NCBI GenBank assembly: GCA_036346355.1
Contig: CM070581.1
Span: forward strand, 5,456,001 to 5,520,000
Direction of reading: 5' to 3'
Source: Rhipidocladum racemiflorum
Taxonomy: Eukaryota > Streptophyta > Magnoliopsida > Poales > Poaceae
Length of the DNA stretch: 64,000 nt
The notes under the pieces: generated by a model
The model's input: the letters and a program-made list of their open reading frames with translations, nothing else
Database searches by the model: none
Told to the model about the DNA's origin: nothing
Translations under genes and position numbers: made by a program
Shown here: one piece after another, positions 35,638-46,731 of the stretch
Layout of the letters: every line of letters begins with the position of its first letter
Numbering within the stretch: position 1 is the first letter of the stretch

Positions 35638-35832
35638 TTAAACTTTGCATAAATGCAGCTTGTCCTCCTCATTCTCTTTGAACCCAAAATTTCTTATGGT
35701 TTCATCAAACTTAATGTACCACTGTCTAGGCGCTTGTTTTAATCCATAAATGGACTTCTTTAATCGACATCCCATATTTTTCTTTTCCTTCCATGACAAA
35801 ACCTTTGGGTTGCGCCATGTATACATTTTCAT
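35638..35832 (-). pseudogene. Copia-2 reverse transcriptase fragment
   Basis: A 64-codon stretch with LKKSIYGLKQAPRQWYIKFD, the KS-YGLKQAPR-WY block typical of copia reverse transcriptase. The YVDD active-site region beyond it is in broken frames (35560-35620). Confidence 0.9.
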
Positions 35833-36563
35833 ATAAATCCCGTTTAGAATGCCGCCTTAACATCCATCTCGTGTAATTCTAAATCATAATGAGCAACGAG
35901 TGCCATAATGATTCTAAAAGAATCCTTTGTCGAAAGCAGTTAGAAAGGTTTCAGTATAATCTATTCCTTCTCTCTGAGTGAAGCCTTTTTAAGTACAAGT
36001 CTAGATTTAAATCTTTCAACATTCCCTTTGGAGTCACGTTTGGTTTTGTAGACCCATTTACACCCTCTGTTTTGGCTCCTTTAGGAATTTCTTCTAAATC
36101 CCACTTTGTTTGTACTCATGGATCTCATTTCATCTTGCATGGCAAGCAAGCCACTTCGATGAATTGGGACTTCAGATCGCTTCCTCATAAGAGGTGGGAT
36201 CACCTCTATCTCTATGTCTTCAATGACATAAACTTCATAATCACCGAATAGCTGATCTCCGCTTCTCTGTGATCTTCTAAGTGGTTCTTGAGCAAAGTTC
36301 ATCGCTCTCTGCAGAGGTCGCTCGGGTTCCTCACTAGCTATAGATGGGGCCTCGGGCTCCACAACAAAGTGCCTACGGCACACCGACTTGAACTCGGGAA
36401 ACACCGCAGCGCCAGAATCTCAGGTGATGCAAAGAACAACAGTATCGAGAAGTAAGGCTCTTGAATCATAGGAGTTGGGGCACAAACCCGCTTCTCATCA
36501 AGGCTAATTTCTCGGGGTACCATGCTCCCCCTGATCATATCATCCTCTATAAACACAGCGTGT

Positions 36564-36836
36564 CTAGTTTCTACAAACTTGGTATATGCATCCGTTCGGA
36601 CAAGAGAAACGATAACCCTTTGATCTTTCAGGATAGCCAATGAAATGGCAACTCACTGTCTTTAGATCTAACTTTCCTATGTTTGGGTTGAATACTTTTG
36701 CCTCAGCCGGACAGCCCCACACATGTAGATAGTTTAGTGAAGGCTTCCTCCAAATCCATAACTCATACGGTGTTTTAGGCACCGATTTATCACCTGGATT
36801 AAGAATATGGGCAGCGGTTTTAAAGCCTCCATCCAT
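36564..36836 (-). pseudogene. Copia-2 integrase C-terminal fragment
   Basis: A 90-codon stretch containing KTPYELWIWRKPSLNYLHVW, then GCPAEAKVFNP and HFIGYPERSKGYRF. These are the family's P-E-W...LHVWGCPAEA...F-GY blocks after the integrase core. Confidence 0.9.
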
Positions 36837-37489
36837 AGACTAACCGGTAAGGTGGAGTAACTTATCATACTTCTCACCATATCCATTAAGGTACGGTTAC
36901 GCCTTTCGGCTACTCCATTTCTTTGAGGTTCGCCTCAAGATAGAATACTTGAGCTACTATGCCATTTTCCTGCACAGTACCTTGCAAAAGGTCTGAACTT
37001 GGCCATAAGTGGTGTGTTTACGTAGTATTCACCTCCACTGATGCGATCTTACTACTTTAATCTTTAGATCATGTTGATTCTCTATTTCAGCTTTAAATAT
37101 TTTAAACTTTTCTAATGCTTACCTTTCTTTGATAGGATAAATGTAGCCATAGCGAGAATAGTCATCGAAGTGAATAATGAGCGAATCAAAACCATCCACT
37201 GTCTTTTCGGTGAAAGGACCACAAATGTCAGTATGGATTATTTCCAAGATTCACTGCTACGCCATGCCTTTCTTTATTTGTTTAACATACTTGCCTTTAA
37301 TACAATCTATGCAATGATACGTGTTTGAAAAGTCTAGGAGGAACAATTTCTTCTTTAATTAATCGTTCAATTCTCCTCTAAATATGGCCTAAACGACAAT
37401 GCCATAATTTCGATGGCGATTCACTTTCTATTCTCTTTCGCTTTGTATTAACATTGCATACTTTCGCATTCGAGGAGTACTTATGTCAT

Positions 37490-37696
37490 TCACAATATCA
37501 TAATGGGATAGCAAATAAAGCTTGTCTTGTCGGATGGCAAGATACCAACGTCTATATTATTAAACTTTATTACACACTTTCCATTCCCAAAATGACATCG
37601 AATGTTCTCATCATCTAAGCAAGACATCGAAATCAAATTCCTTCTTAAAGAAGGCACTAATAAAACATCACGCCAAATGGAGTATGAAGCCGCCAT
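37490..37696 (-). pseudogene. Copia-2 protease to GAG-pre-integrase fragment
   Basis: A 68-codon stretch containing DVLLVPSLRRNLISMSCLD, the 'L-DVL-VP-LRRNLIS' block that follows the aspartic protease in copia polyproteins. Upstream, at 37947-37998, a decayed zinc knuckle RCHRKGHRMKDC keeps the last Cys-His-Cys ligands but has lost the first Cys. Confidence 0.8.
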
Positions 37697-38577
37697 CCAA
37701 CTCTAATGGAAGATCTCCAATGGCTTCCACATCGGCCTTCAACTCCATTCGCCCACTCTAATTCCTCTTTCTCCTCTTTGTAGGATCCTCCTCGTATGGA
37801 ATCCTCAAGATAGAATTAGCAACATGAGCAGTTGCACTGAATCTATCCACCAAGTGCTAGTTGGTGAATCTATATACAAGGATTCATCTATGAATGTAAC
37901 TTGATCTTTACCTCTTTTGTTCAAATTACTTGAGGAAAAGAACACAATCCTTCATGCGGTGCCCTTTACGATGGCAACGCTCAGTGTCTGGGTCTATGTG
38001 ATCTGGCCGAGGCCTAGGAAGGCAGCTCCACTTTGGAACCATGTCCTCCATTGGAGTTCTGTCCTCCATTTGAGTGTTCACCCTTCTCAAAATTGGTGAA
38101 CCTTTTCGCTGATAATTGCCCTTTTGGTAGTTGCCTTTCTTGAAATTTGGCTTGTGCGAATGGAAATAATTCTTTTCTTACGAGAATGTTTAACGATTCA
38201 GTTCATCAACCTTTTGTGCCTTTAATCTTTCTTCTTCTTGGACACACATGGCAATGCACTTTTCAATAGACCATTTTCTTCACTAATGTTGTAATTTACA
38301 ACAAAAGTCTCAAATTCCTTTGGTAATGAAACCCGACAAAATGGACTATGAAATCATTCTTTAAAGGCATATCAAAAGATGTGAGAGAGTGAGCCATATT
38401 AGTCATCTTAAGAATATGCTCTCTAATGCCTGGTCCATTTTATGACCTCAGATCCATCATACTTGTCATTGACAAGTTTCTTGATTAATGTTCTGCATAG
38501 GCCTTTGTGATCCAAAGAATGCGCTCTTCTATTTTCTTCGTGATACTCAAGGTAGCATCTGTGCATTACGGGATTGC

Positions 38578-38850
38578 TCACTTTATGGACTCAATGATGG
38601 TGCCTTTGATCACCATGAGGCACTTTCTATTTGAGTTGTCCCACTTTGCCTTCTCAATACTATCGACAATTCTTCGGCATTGATTATTTGTGGCTTCCTG
38701 ACTCCCCCGGTCGCGAGAATCCGGTGCCACAGGCCTTGGATGAAGCAAAGCATAATCTATCTCAGCCATAGCCATGGCCAAGCTCAAATTCTCTCTCCAT
38801 GAGGAGTAATTGTTGCCGTTCAACCTTTCAAGCCCTTGAAAGACACTCAA
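38578..38850 (-). pseudogene. Copia-2 gag fragment
   Basis: A 90-codon stretch with LERLNGNNYSSWRENLSLAM (the L-G-NY-SW block that opens many plant copia gag proteins) and an ALLHPRP segment. It is near the 5' end of the element. Confidence 0.85.
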
Positions 38851-40014
38851 GGAATTGGCAATCTTGGTTGGAAAAGCTTCATAAATGAAACAAGAATTTA
38901 ATCAGTAAACTAAAAGATTATAAACTTTGGCATGAATAAATTAACGTTGGTCAATTAAACATGCTCTCAACTTTAATAAAGACTCCATCTATTTCTAAAA
39001 CACCGTTGGACAAGATTAGAATAGAAGCAAACTTTTATTCAAAAACTTTCTCTCATTCTTAACATGGTCATGGCAAAAATTATTTTTAACGTTGGTCAGA
39101 AAAATAAAATTACCATAACTATGTGAAATACTATAAAACTATTTTTTTTTTATTTATTTACTATTTTCTCTAATTAAATATCCACGTTGGTTTCAATTTA
39201 ATCAGAGAAAAGAAAACTTGAACTTGCAGCGGAAATACAGACTTAATTTAGTACTTAAGATTTGAACTTAAACTTAAACTTAGACTTGATCATGCACTGT
39301 TAGATTAACCAAAGAATCACAGAACATTGCCTTGCTGGGATAATTTGAATGGGTACTTAGTTTCGGCCCAAACAAAAAATTTTCCAGCGCGTGCTGACTT
39401 TCACCAGGCTCGGCCCATGAAGGAGAAGAACAAAAGCGTGCACTTACGCCGTCGGGATCGAATCGGACGGACGAGATTGCCGGGATGAGATAAATCCGGA
39501 AAAATCGACCCCAAACAAACCCTAATCCATTCTCCCCACATCCCGTGGAAAATCGGATCGACGGCCGAAGCGCGCGCATGGCCGGCGGCCGGCGGCGCGC
39601 GCCGGATTTCGCGGCGGACTCGCAACGGCCGTGGCGGCTCGCTCATGGCGCTCCGCTGTGCATGGAGCGCCAGCGCGCAGGGCTCGGCCAGGCATGGTGC
39701 TTGAGGCGGCCAGCGTAGGGCGCCGAGATCGCGCACGGCAAGCGTCTTGCACAGGAGCGCACGGAGGCTTCGCATGGGCGTGAAGCACGCCACGGAGTGC
39801 GTCGGCGCTTACGCTGGAAGGTAAGAAAACTCTCCAGGTGAGCCCATTGATCTTTTACTAGCTCAAGGTAGGGAAACGAATACAACATGTGGATCAATTC
39901 TAATGGCTATGCACGGTTGCGTTGGGTTTTGCTATTTTCTCTCCTTCCTCGATTCTATGAGCGTCTTCCTGAAGGATCTATCACTAGGGTTTAGATCTAG
40001 GCACTACCAACACT

Positions 40015-40027
40015 GACTACGATACCA
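40015..40027 (-). other. primer-binding site of Copia-2
   Basis: The minus strand reads TGGTATCGTAGTC one base inside the 5' LTR. The TGGTATC core is complementary to the 3' end of initiator Met tRNA, as in most plant copia elements. Confidence 0.8.
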
Positions 40028-40028
40028 T

Positions 40029-40346
40029 TGTTGCATTTCTAGGATCTTAGTGCCTTAGATTAAACACCTAGATGAGGGTCTTCAGCGGTACCTTCGAGGA
40101 TTAGTGCTGAGGAAGCCATTACCAAGCGGCCGGCTCGCGATGGTGAGGACGGCGGTGGGAACAAACGGCCTGGCCTTCCGTTGCTCCACACGCACGAGTA
40201 GATCGGTTTCTCCTGGTTTGTTAGGGAGGTGCACGAACGTTGGTTCTCGGGCCGGCCTATCCCCTTTATTTATATAGCGCAGCAGAATACAACCATAAAA
40301 AGGTCGGTTCATTACGCCCCCGATCAGGGCGCGAGATCAACCAACA
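40029..40346 (-). repeat. 5' LTR of Copia-2
   Basis: 318 bp. It contains TTTATTTATATAGC near 40264-40280 (a TATA-like core when read as context) and ends at the CGTAT duplication. Confidence 0.93.
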
Positions 40347-40351
40347 CGTAT

Positions 40352-40497
40352 GTCTTGCTGTCACGACCGACCGCTGAGCATTGAGCGGTGATCCCATACA
40401 TACTTGTATGTTAGCATGTGCATTGGATTTGGCAGCATGTTGTTCCGTTCTGTTGTAGACTTGTAGCGTACGCGACCCCCTGTCACGATTGACGACC
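40352..40497. repeat. SSL unit upstream flank, continued beyond Copia-2
   Basis: GTCTTGCTGTCACGACC onward matches 46501-46580 of the neighbouring unit (GTCTTGCCGTCATG, GGATTTGGCTGCATG, CGCGACCCTCTG). It is ordinary duplicated flank. Confidence 0.7.
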
Positions 40498-41230
40498 CAG
40501 GTTAAAAATCTCAGAATCTCGTGAAATTTTGGATTTTGAACTTCTCGAGATTCATAATTTCAGTGAAATTAAGAAAGAAAAATTTCAAAATGCTACAGTA
40601 ACCTATAATTTCACCGAGATTTTGATATTTTTGACTGAAATCTCGGTTTTTTTGATTGAAATGTGACCGGATTGGATTCTTTGTATCGTTTTCTATGTAG
40701 GACAGTCGGTAGATCATCTAATTATCCTATGCACATTAATTCTTGCGATCATTAATTAAGTACATCGGTTGTCAGAATTTTTAAAAATTTCTCAAGCTTG
40801 ATCATCATCCGAAAATTTTATGAGAATATATTAGTGAAGCATCAGGGACATCCAATTTTTTTTTTCAAACTTTCTAACATGATTTGAACTATTTTTTTAT
40901 TCAGTTGAAATTTATCGATCAGTCTTTAGTAGCACTTTTTGAATTTTTGAAAATCCCTCGGGATTGATCATCATCTGAAATTTTTGTGGGAACATTAGTG
41001 ATGTGTCAGGACCATTAAAAAAATATTACTTTGTTTGAACCATTTTTCATACAGTTGAAATTTAACGAGATTTGGACCATTTTGGACGAAGTTTCATTTT
41101 TTTTACTAGAATTTCAATTTCGGAAATTTCGGTTCAAAAAATTTTGGATTTGAATTTCGTCCGAAATAACGAGATTTCGGATTTTGAAGGGTGACAAGAT
41201 TTGAACCGAAAACAAAATTTGGAACCCTGG
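40498..41230. mobile_element. hAT-like element of the 'CAGGGTTC' group
   Basis: 733 bp, ends CAGGTT... and ...GGAACCCTGG. Flanking 8-mers TGACGACC (40490-40497) and TGATGACC (41231-41238) differ at one base, as expected for an old 8-bp duplication. The interior is made of AGATTTCGG/CCGAAATTT and GAAATTTC-type motifs on both strands. Non-coding. Confidence 0.6.
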
Positions 41231-41601
41231 TGATGACCGAAACGTGAGCTCAATTACGAAGCAACATGCGGGGGTAACTCACAGGCGCAGCCCCAATGGC
41301 TGACGCGTGGCGCGCTCGACGGTTGCTGCCCTCACTTGGTCGAGAAGACAGAGAGATGGAGGGGCAGAGAGCAAAGGAGAGGGTTAGGCTCGCGCAGCCC
41401 GCCGGAAGGAAGCATTTAAAAGGTTTTATTTTAGTTTGATTTGAAATTTTTTTGAATCGTGTTGAAATTTTGTCGAAACCGAGTTAAAATTTCACTAAAC
41501 CGAGTTGACTTTTTTTGAAACCAAGTTTTTTTTTTCCCAAAGTTGTGTGAATTTTTTTAATGGTATTGAAACTTATTTTGAAACCGAGATGATTTTTTTT
41601 T
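41231..41601. repeat. SSL unit flank with AAACCGAGTT repeats
   Basis: Several TGAAACCGAGTTAAAATTT-like words line up with 46575-46700. Between them is unique sequence (41240-41410) with no recognised gene. Confidence 0.5.
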
Positions 41602-41818
41602 TGAGAGTGACTAGGGAACGGTATACCGTTGCAACGGTATAGCCGTGAAACTTATGAAACTTATCAGTTTCAGTGCTAGTTTCATGAGTTTCAGTGTTTA
41701 GTTTCATTAGTTTCATGTTTTATCAGTTTTTAGTGCTAAGTTTCATGAGTTTCAGTGCAAAAAATCATAAGTTTCATATGTTTCAGAGGTATACCGTTGC
41801 AACGGTATACCGTTTTTT
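41602..41818. mobile_element. foldback element with ACGGTATACCGT palindromes
   Basis: Starts GAGAGTGACTAGGGAACGG and ends with the inverted AACGGTATACCGTTGCAACGG motif. The matching unit at about 46700 lacks it. The interior repeats GTTTCATGAGTTTCAGTG. It is a relative of the larger element at 52813-53714. Because the flank is a T-run, the target duplication cannot be read. Confidence 0.55.
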
Positions 41819-41966
41819 AGTTTTTCTGTTTTTTTTATATGTTAGAGAGGAAGACAAGGGCAAGAGCGGAGAAAGATAAGGTGGAGGTGAAAGGACGGAA
41901 GGACCTCCTGCTGGTGACCTCTACTAAACTAGCACTCCCAACGTATGTTTGTACTGTACGTTGGAC

Positions 41967-43172
41967 CAGGGGCGGATCTACAGGGTATGCCGGGTGGGCC
42001 ACGGCATACCCTGTAGATTTGGTCTAATACAGTCCATATGATCAATTTCCGTCACTATCCAATTCAGTCAGTTTGTGAAGGTCATAACTTTAGATCCATA
42101 GATCTGATTGAGCTGATTCTTGTTGGGTTAGTTTCAAAATTGAATCTAGTTTGTACAGTTAAAATTTCAGATCAATCCAACGGTTAGATCTTCAGGAAGT
42201 ACTGTTTTAATTAATATGTGTCAGTCTGTTTTTTTGTTGAAATCGAAGCAATTTTTTATAATTTGTTTAGGGGTGTTTTGAGAATCAATAAAAAATTGTT
42301 TCAGCAAATTGAGTGCAAAATTTACCCCCTTTGATTGATATATTAGTGTATATCGATTCTACAGGTGATTTGAGTGCAAGACTGCTAGTTGATTTATAGA
42401 GTAGATACAAATATAATTGCTACTTTGCTAGCTGATTTCTGGAGTTGTTTTTTTGTATATTAGCCTTCAATCCTACCGACTCGTTGCTTCTTTTGATGCA
42501 TAGAAGGTGTGTAGACTTGCTGAGTTCTACCGTAATGACATCATCTCAAGTACCGATTTGATAAAGTTTGAGTTGCAACTTGATAACTATATTGACAACA
42601 TAAGACTAGATAGATTCAAAGGTCTAGAGAATCTTGTTGATTTCTCGGTTAAGATTGTTGAAACAAAGAGGCATATAATTTATGATTTGCTTTACTAGCT
42701 TCTGAAATTGGTATTGCTTCTACCGGTGGCGACGGTAAGTGTTGAGAGGGAATTTTCTGAAGTGAGTTTAGTCAAAAATAAGTTGAGAAATAAAATAGAT
42801 GATAGTTTTTTGGATGATTGTCTAGTCACGTTGATATTTTCTTCCATGTTAATGAAAATGATATAATCAAGAGTTTGATGGCTATTAGAAGGCGAAGGCC
42901 AGAAAAGAAGCACAAGAAGTAATATTATATTATTTGAACTATTGTAGGTGCGTAAGCTTCTTTTATGCATATTTCATACTTAGAATGTTCAAACTATTTA
43001 TATTGTAATTTATACTTATATTATCATGTTTCTAATTATTTAATTTTATACTCGTATACTGAATTTTTCGACAACATTTGTAGTTGTTTACTGAATTGTT
43101 CATTGGATTTTACCGAATTGTATATTATAGTATTAACTCGGCATACCCTAACTTAAAATCCTAGATCCGCCA
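41967..43172 (+). mobile_element. hAT transposon remnant
   Basis: 1206 bp between CAGGGGCGGATCTACAGG and the inverted CTAGATCCGCCA; both ends continue into GGGTATGCCG/CGGCATACCC. It splits the duplicated sequence that reads GTACGCTGGACAGTTAC in the neighbouring unit (about 47028), leaving only a 4-bp GGAC repeat rather than the usual 8 bp. It carries the 3' part of a hAT transposase gene on the plus strand. Confidence 0.8.
42507..42924 (+). pseudogene. hAT transposase C-terminal (dimerisation) region
   Basis: The first block reads LAEFYRNDIISSTDLIKFEL and ETKRHIIYDLLY. An in-frame TAG at 42696-42698 follows, and the next codons give LLLPVATVSVEREFS and LRNKIDDSFLDDCLVTL, the hAT dimerisation signature (LPVATASVER-FS...LRN). 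A frameshift follows before a basic tail (MAIRRRRPEKKHKK, stop at about 42922). It is a 5'-truncated, non-functional gene; the DDE catalytic region is absent. Confidence 0.85.
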
Positions 43173-43660
43173 GGACAGTTACTCAGCGGCTTGGTTAGGC
43201 ATGTTAGCAACAGATATAGTATTTAATTCATCGTAGATGCAACAAATATTTTTTTTAGGAATTCAGACATTGAACTTGTGTTTATTTTGTCAATGATTGA
43301 AATTTCATCGAGCACTTAATTGTGATGTTGAGGCCTGGGCTCCAAATATCGCGTTTCACTGTCGATCAATTTCAGACGTTTGACTTTTGAGTATCGGTAA
43401 CATCGACATATATCAGTGCTATGATTCTTACTGTTCCTAGGGTCTTCACGCATGATTCCTAACCCTTCTTGGTGGGATTCTAGAAAAAAAAAAAAAAAAT
43501 GAGAATCTGTCCGTTGTTTCTTTATATTTCTCAAAACAATTCGTATACTACATCGGTGATGCTTTGGATTTTCTTTTAACCAGCTTTAGAGCTTTCACCT
43601 CAAACTCGTATGAAAAATTCCATTTTATTGAGCTCTGACGGTTCATTAATGGTTTTATTT
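43173..43660. repeat. SSL unit distal flank, copy 1
   Basis: GGACAGTTACTCAGCGGC to GACGGTTCATTAAT. Closely similar blocks lie at 47030-47510 and, split by an insertion, 52434-52812 plus 53724-53860. Shared landmarks are AACAGATAT, TTGAACTTGTGTTTATTTTG, GAGGCCTGG and ATCGGTGATGCTTTG. It marks the tandem duplication and encodes nothing recognisable. Confidence 0.85.
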
Positions 43661-44170
43661 TCTAAAAGATCAGAATAGGGATCAAAGGGGGTGAATGATC
43701 TCAAAATAAAATTTTCCCCACCTATTGGACAAATATAGTAATTAGATGAAAACCTCTCTTGCAAAAGATAAAAATCTGGAGCAAAAACGAAAAAAGAGCA
43801 AATCAGTGATCTAAGCTTGCTCGTGGGATTTTAAAGATCAAGATGAACTTGGATACCTTCCCACAAGTCACAGCAAGCTAGAGGTCATAAAAAACTCATT
43901 AAAACACGATCGAATAAGGATTCATCAATGGAGATATAAAAGATCAGTTTCTCACAAAACTCGAAACATGGATTGCCTAAAGGATTGGGATATAATCTAA
44001 GTGAAGACTCATCCAATCAATCTCTCATCGATGATTTTTTATTTTTTATTTTTTTTTAAAAAAATTGATTTTTGAAACTATTCGATTTTTGATCGATTTT
44101 CGTCTCGATTTTTGCGATTATCGAAAATCACTGTTCATTCAAAAATCACAAAAATGATAATGGGAACCCT
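43661..44170. other. unrecognised sequence ending in a hAT-like terminus
   Basis: 43661-44034 has no partner in the window and no gene. 44035-44170 is an AT-rich array of CGATTTTTG-type motifs ending GGGAACCCTGG, the terminus of the 'CAGGGTTC' group. Its other end was not found. It adjoins SSL leader sequence at 44171. Confidence 0.45.
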
Positions 44171-44225
44171 GGCCGCGCGCGACGATGAAGCTCTCTCTAT
44201 GGAGGAAACAGTTTGACGAGGCACC

Positions 44226-45906
44226 TGAAAGTGCATCTAGGCCTCTAAAGAAGTTTTGGATGATTAATGATAAATGATTAAAGGGACTAACACGTTCAAT
44301 GAGTTTGTGAACAGGTAAAAGTTCTAAGATGAGATCTTCTACGAATGTAGGTTGCCCTTAAAAGGAACAAGTAAGAAAAACGGCATTGTTTAAATGTATT
44401 TTACACTCTATTTGAGTCATAGGAATGTTGTACTATTAAGAGGGATGCATTGTAGTTGATCTAGAATTAGTCTCTATGCTCAGATGAATGATAGTTGGTT
44501 TTATTTGAGAGATACGAAATCACTGCACTGACTTCGGAACCGTTTCTTTTTAAGTTAGGTCGGACATTCCGATGTAATATCGGAAGTTCCGATGACTCAG
44601 TTGTTCCGAAGCTTAGTTGGCCTTGAGTCCGAAACACTTAATGCACATCGGACATTCCGATATTTGACTTCAGATGTTCCGATTAGTGTATACTCCTTGA
44701 ATCGATACTCTCTAGATTCTTCGGACTTTCCGATAATTCCAATCGGAAGTTCCGATGCGTATAAGTCCTTAAAAAGGTGCTCTCTAGACAAGTCGGACAT
44801 TCCGATTTTTCGTATCGGAAATTCCGATGTTTGTTAAAACAAATTTGGGTACTTACTGGACACTTCGAATGTTCCGATATCTTTTATCGGACAGTCCGAT
44901 GTGGACTTAGAAAACTGGTTGAAATATGTTTTCGGAGTGTTTTCTCTGGAAACTTCAGAAGTTTCGATCGTCTCTTCGGGATTTCTGATGTATCGTGTTT
45001 CGACCGTTGGACAGTGTCAAGCTCTGAGAGTTTACACACATCGGAAGTTCCGATATTGGGATCAGAAGTTTCGATATGTGGCTGAGTGCGGGTATAACGG
45101 CTAGTTTTTGCATAAAACTATATATATCCCTCACCCTCTCTATTTGAGGGTTACACACTTTGTTGGGCTGAACTTGTGAGCTTGTAGAGAACATTCTAAA
45201 GCATTTTTGAGTCCTCCTCTTTGATCCTAGTGATCATCTAAAGAGTGAGAAATAGAAGTGAATTCTAGTGCTAGAGCAAAAGCGAAGTTCATTCATCTTG
45301 AGCATTAGAGAGCATCTCCAAGATCACACAACTTTGCATTTGTTACTCTTGGAGGTTGAAGGACTCCTAGACGGCTAGGTGTCGCTCATAAGCTCCCGTA
45401 GAGTGTGGGACGCCATGAGAAGTTTGTGAAGGTTGATTTCGCCTCTGAAAGGAAAGAAATCAAGAGTAAAACCGAATATCAAGTGTGACCGAGGTTTGGG
45501 AGGAAAGGGTTGGAAAAGTCCTAGCTCTTTGTGAGCCTCCTCAACGGACCCCTCAAGGAACCGAACTTCGAGAAACAAACTCTTGCCTCTCTAGTTTGAT
45601 TTCTAGTTATTTGCTTGTGTGTAATTCTTGTTTGAACTTCTCTATTGTTGTCTCTTTAAGTCTAGATAGCTTACTTATTCTTGCACCTACTCAGAGTAAA
45701 AGTGCTTGTGGATTGCTAGACTTAATTGTTTGTTCTAAAGTTTCAATAGTGATAGGACATTCCGATAATATACCGGAAGTTCCGATTAAGTCGGGAGTTC
45801 TGATATAATACCGGAAACTCCAATACCTATTCTGCTTCGATTAATTTCATTTGAAATTTTAAATAGCCTATTCACCCCTCCTCTAGGCAATTATCTCATT
45901 TTTTCA
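44226..45906 (+). mobile_element. solo LTR, 1.68 kb, with TCGGA...TCCGA palindromes
   Basis: Begins TGAAAGTGCATCTAGGCC, ends CTCATTTTTTCA and is flanked by GCACC at 44221-44225 and 45907-45911; the neighbouring units have this sequence uninterrupted. TG...CA ends, 5-bp duplication and no internal region define a solo LTR, probably of a large LTR retrotransposon. Between about 44560 and 45080, and again near 45750-45800, it carries many copies of TCGGACATTCCGAT and TCGGAAGTTCCGAT. A TATA-like ACTATATATATCCC lies at 45117-45130. Open frames here are by-products of the repeats. Confidence 0.88.
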
Positions 45907-46046
45907 GCACCGAACTAGGGGCGCGTGACACTACTGGCTGGAAGCCTAGATGCCGGAGCACATGGCTCTATTTAGAGGAATTTTAATTATTACTATGCCG
46001 GAGTACGTAGTGGGTAAGTAGAAATTAGATATAGCATCTAATTCTT

Positions 46047-46257
46047 TTTTTGAAATTAGGCCAGGAGCTCTGGCAATTCTATAAAGGAGAGAACAATCAT
46101 CATTTCTGATGAAGTGACGCATATACCACACACACACACTCACTCACCCCACGAAAATAGCCCGATCTGCAGTGAGCACCCGGGTGAGCAAGGCTCGAAC
46201 CCGGGTGGCCTGCCTGCCACCGCAGAGCACTGGCCACCGAGCCATCGCTCGGTTCTC
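46047..46257 (-). mobile_element. tRNA-derived SINE with 17-bp target duplication
   Basis: Flanked by the exact 17-bp direct repeat TATAGCATCTAATTCTT at 46030-46046 and 46258-46274. On the minus strand the head contains GATGGCTCGGTGGCC (A box) and GGGTTCGAGCC (B box), and the 3' end is a run of A residues. A (CA/GT)n patch lies in the middle. It is non-coding, mobilised by LINE machinery. It interrupts the SSL 5'-flank stub. Confidence 0.88.
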
Positions 46258-46731
46258 TATAGCATCTAATTCTTACTATGCTACTGTTAGAGAAAGTATA
46301 AATAAATACAAGTTAATTTGATCCACTAAATTGAAAAAATATAATTAGTTTATATTAAATCTATTTTACAAAATGGATGTTTCATTTTCAACCAGCGTAG
46401 TGGTCCAAGTGCTATGCGTCGGGAAATCGAGATGTTTCAATTTCAGCCGGTTAATTTCGCAAGCAACAAAGAGACTGGTCCCTGGAGATAAGCAGCGTAT
46501 GTCTTGCCGTCATGTGTGTTGGATTTGGCTGCATGTTTGCTACATAGGCTAACGTGTTCCTTTCTGTTGCACGCGACCCTCTGTGAACCGAGTTAAAATT
46601 CCACTAAATCGAGTTGAATTTTTTTGTGTTTTTTTTTTCCAAAGTCGAGTGAATTTTTTTTTCACAGTGTTGAAACTTATTTTGAAACCGAGATAATTTT
46701 TTTTGTATATTAGAGAGAAAGAAAAGGGTAA

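Larger units (their letters stand above)
34101..40346 (-). mobile_element. Ty1/copia retrotransposon, family Copia-2
   Basis: 6246 bp, coding strand minus. LTRs 34101-34412 and 40029-40346 are flanked by the direct repeat CGTAT (34096-34100, 40347-40351). The paralogous empty site at about 46495-46505 reads AGCAGCGTATGTCTTGCC without the element, which confirms the insertion. The domain order along the minus strand is gag, zinc knuckle, integrase, reverse transcriptase, RNase H, all with stops or frameshifts. The stretch 39500-39900 is a GC-rich leader. The LTRs differ by substitutions and many small indels, so it is not a very recent insertion. Confidence 0.95.
44171..46560 (-). pseudogene. 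SSL 5'-flank stub (third unit), no coding exons
   Basis: 44171-44225 matches 33896-33951, the leader just upstream of the SSL start codon. After the inserted solo LTR the match resumes at 45907 (GCACCGAACTAGGGGCGCG), then, after a SINE, at about 46405-46560. No SSL exon is present: the junction at 44170/44171 lies outside the coding sequence. This is a duplication relic, useful as the empty-site reference for Copia-2. Confidence 0.8.

Noticed and set aside
44592..45104. ORFs of 67-102 codons in the solo LTR
   Set aside because: Generated by the TCGGA/TCCGA repeat array. The surrounding LTR ends and target duplication show this is not a host gene.
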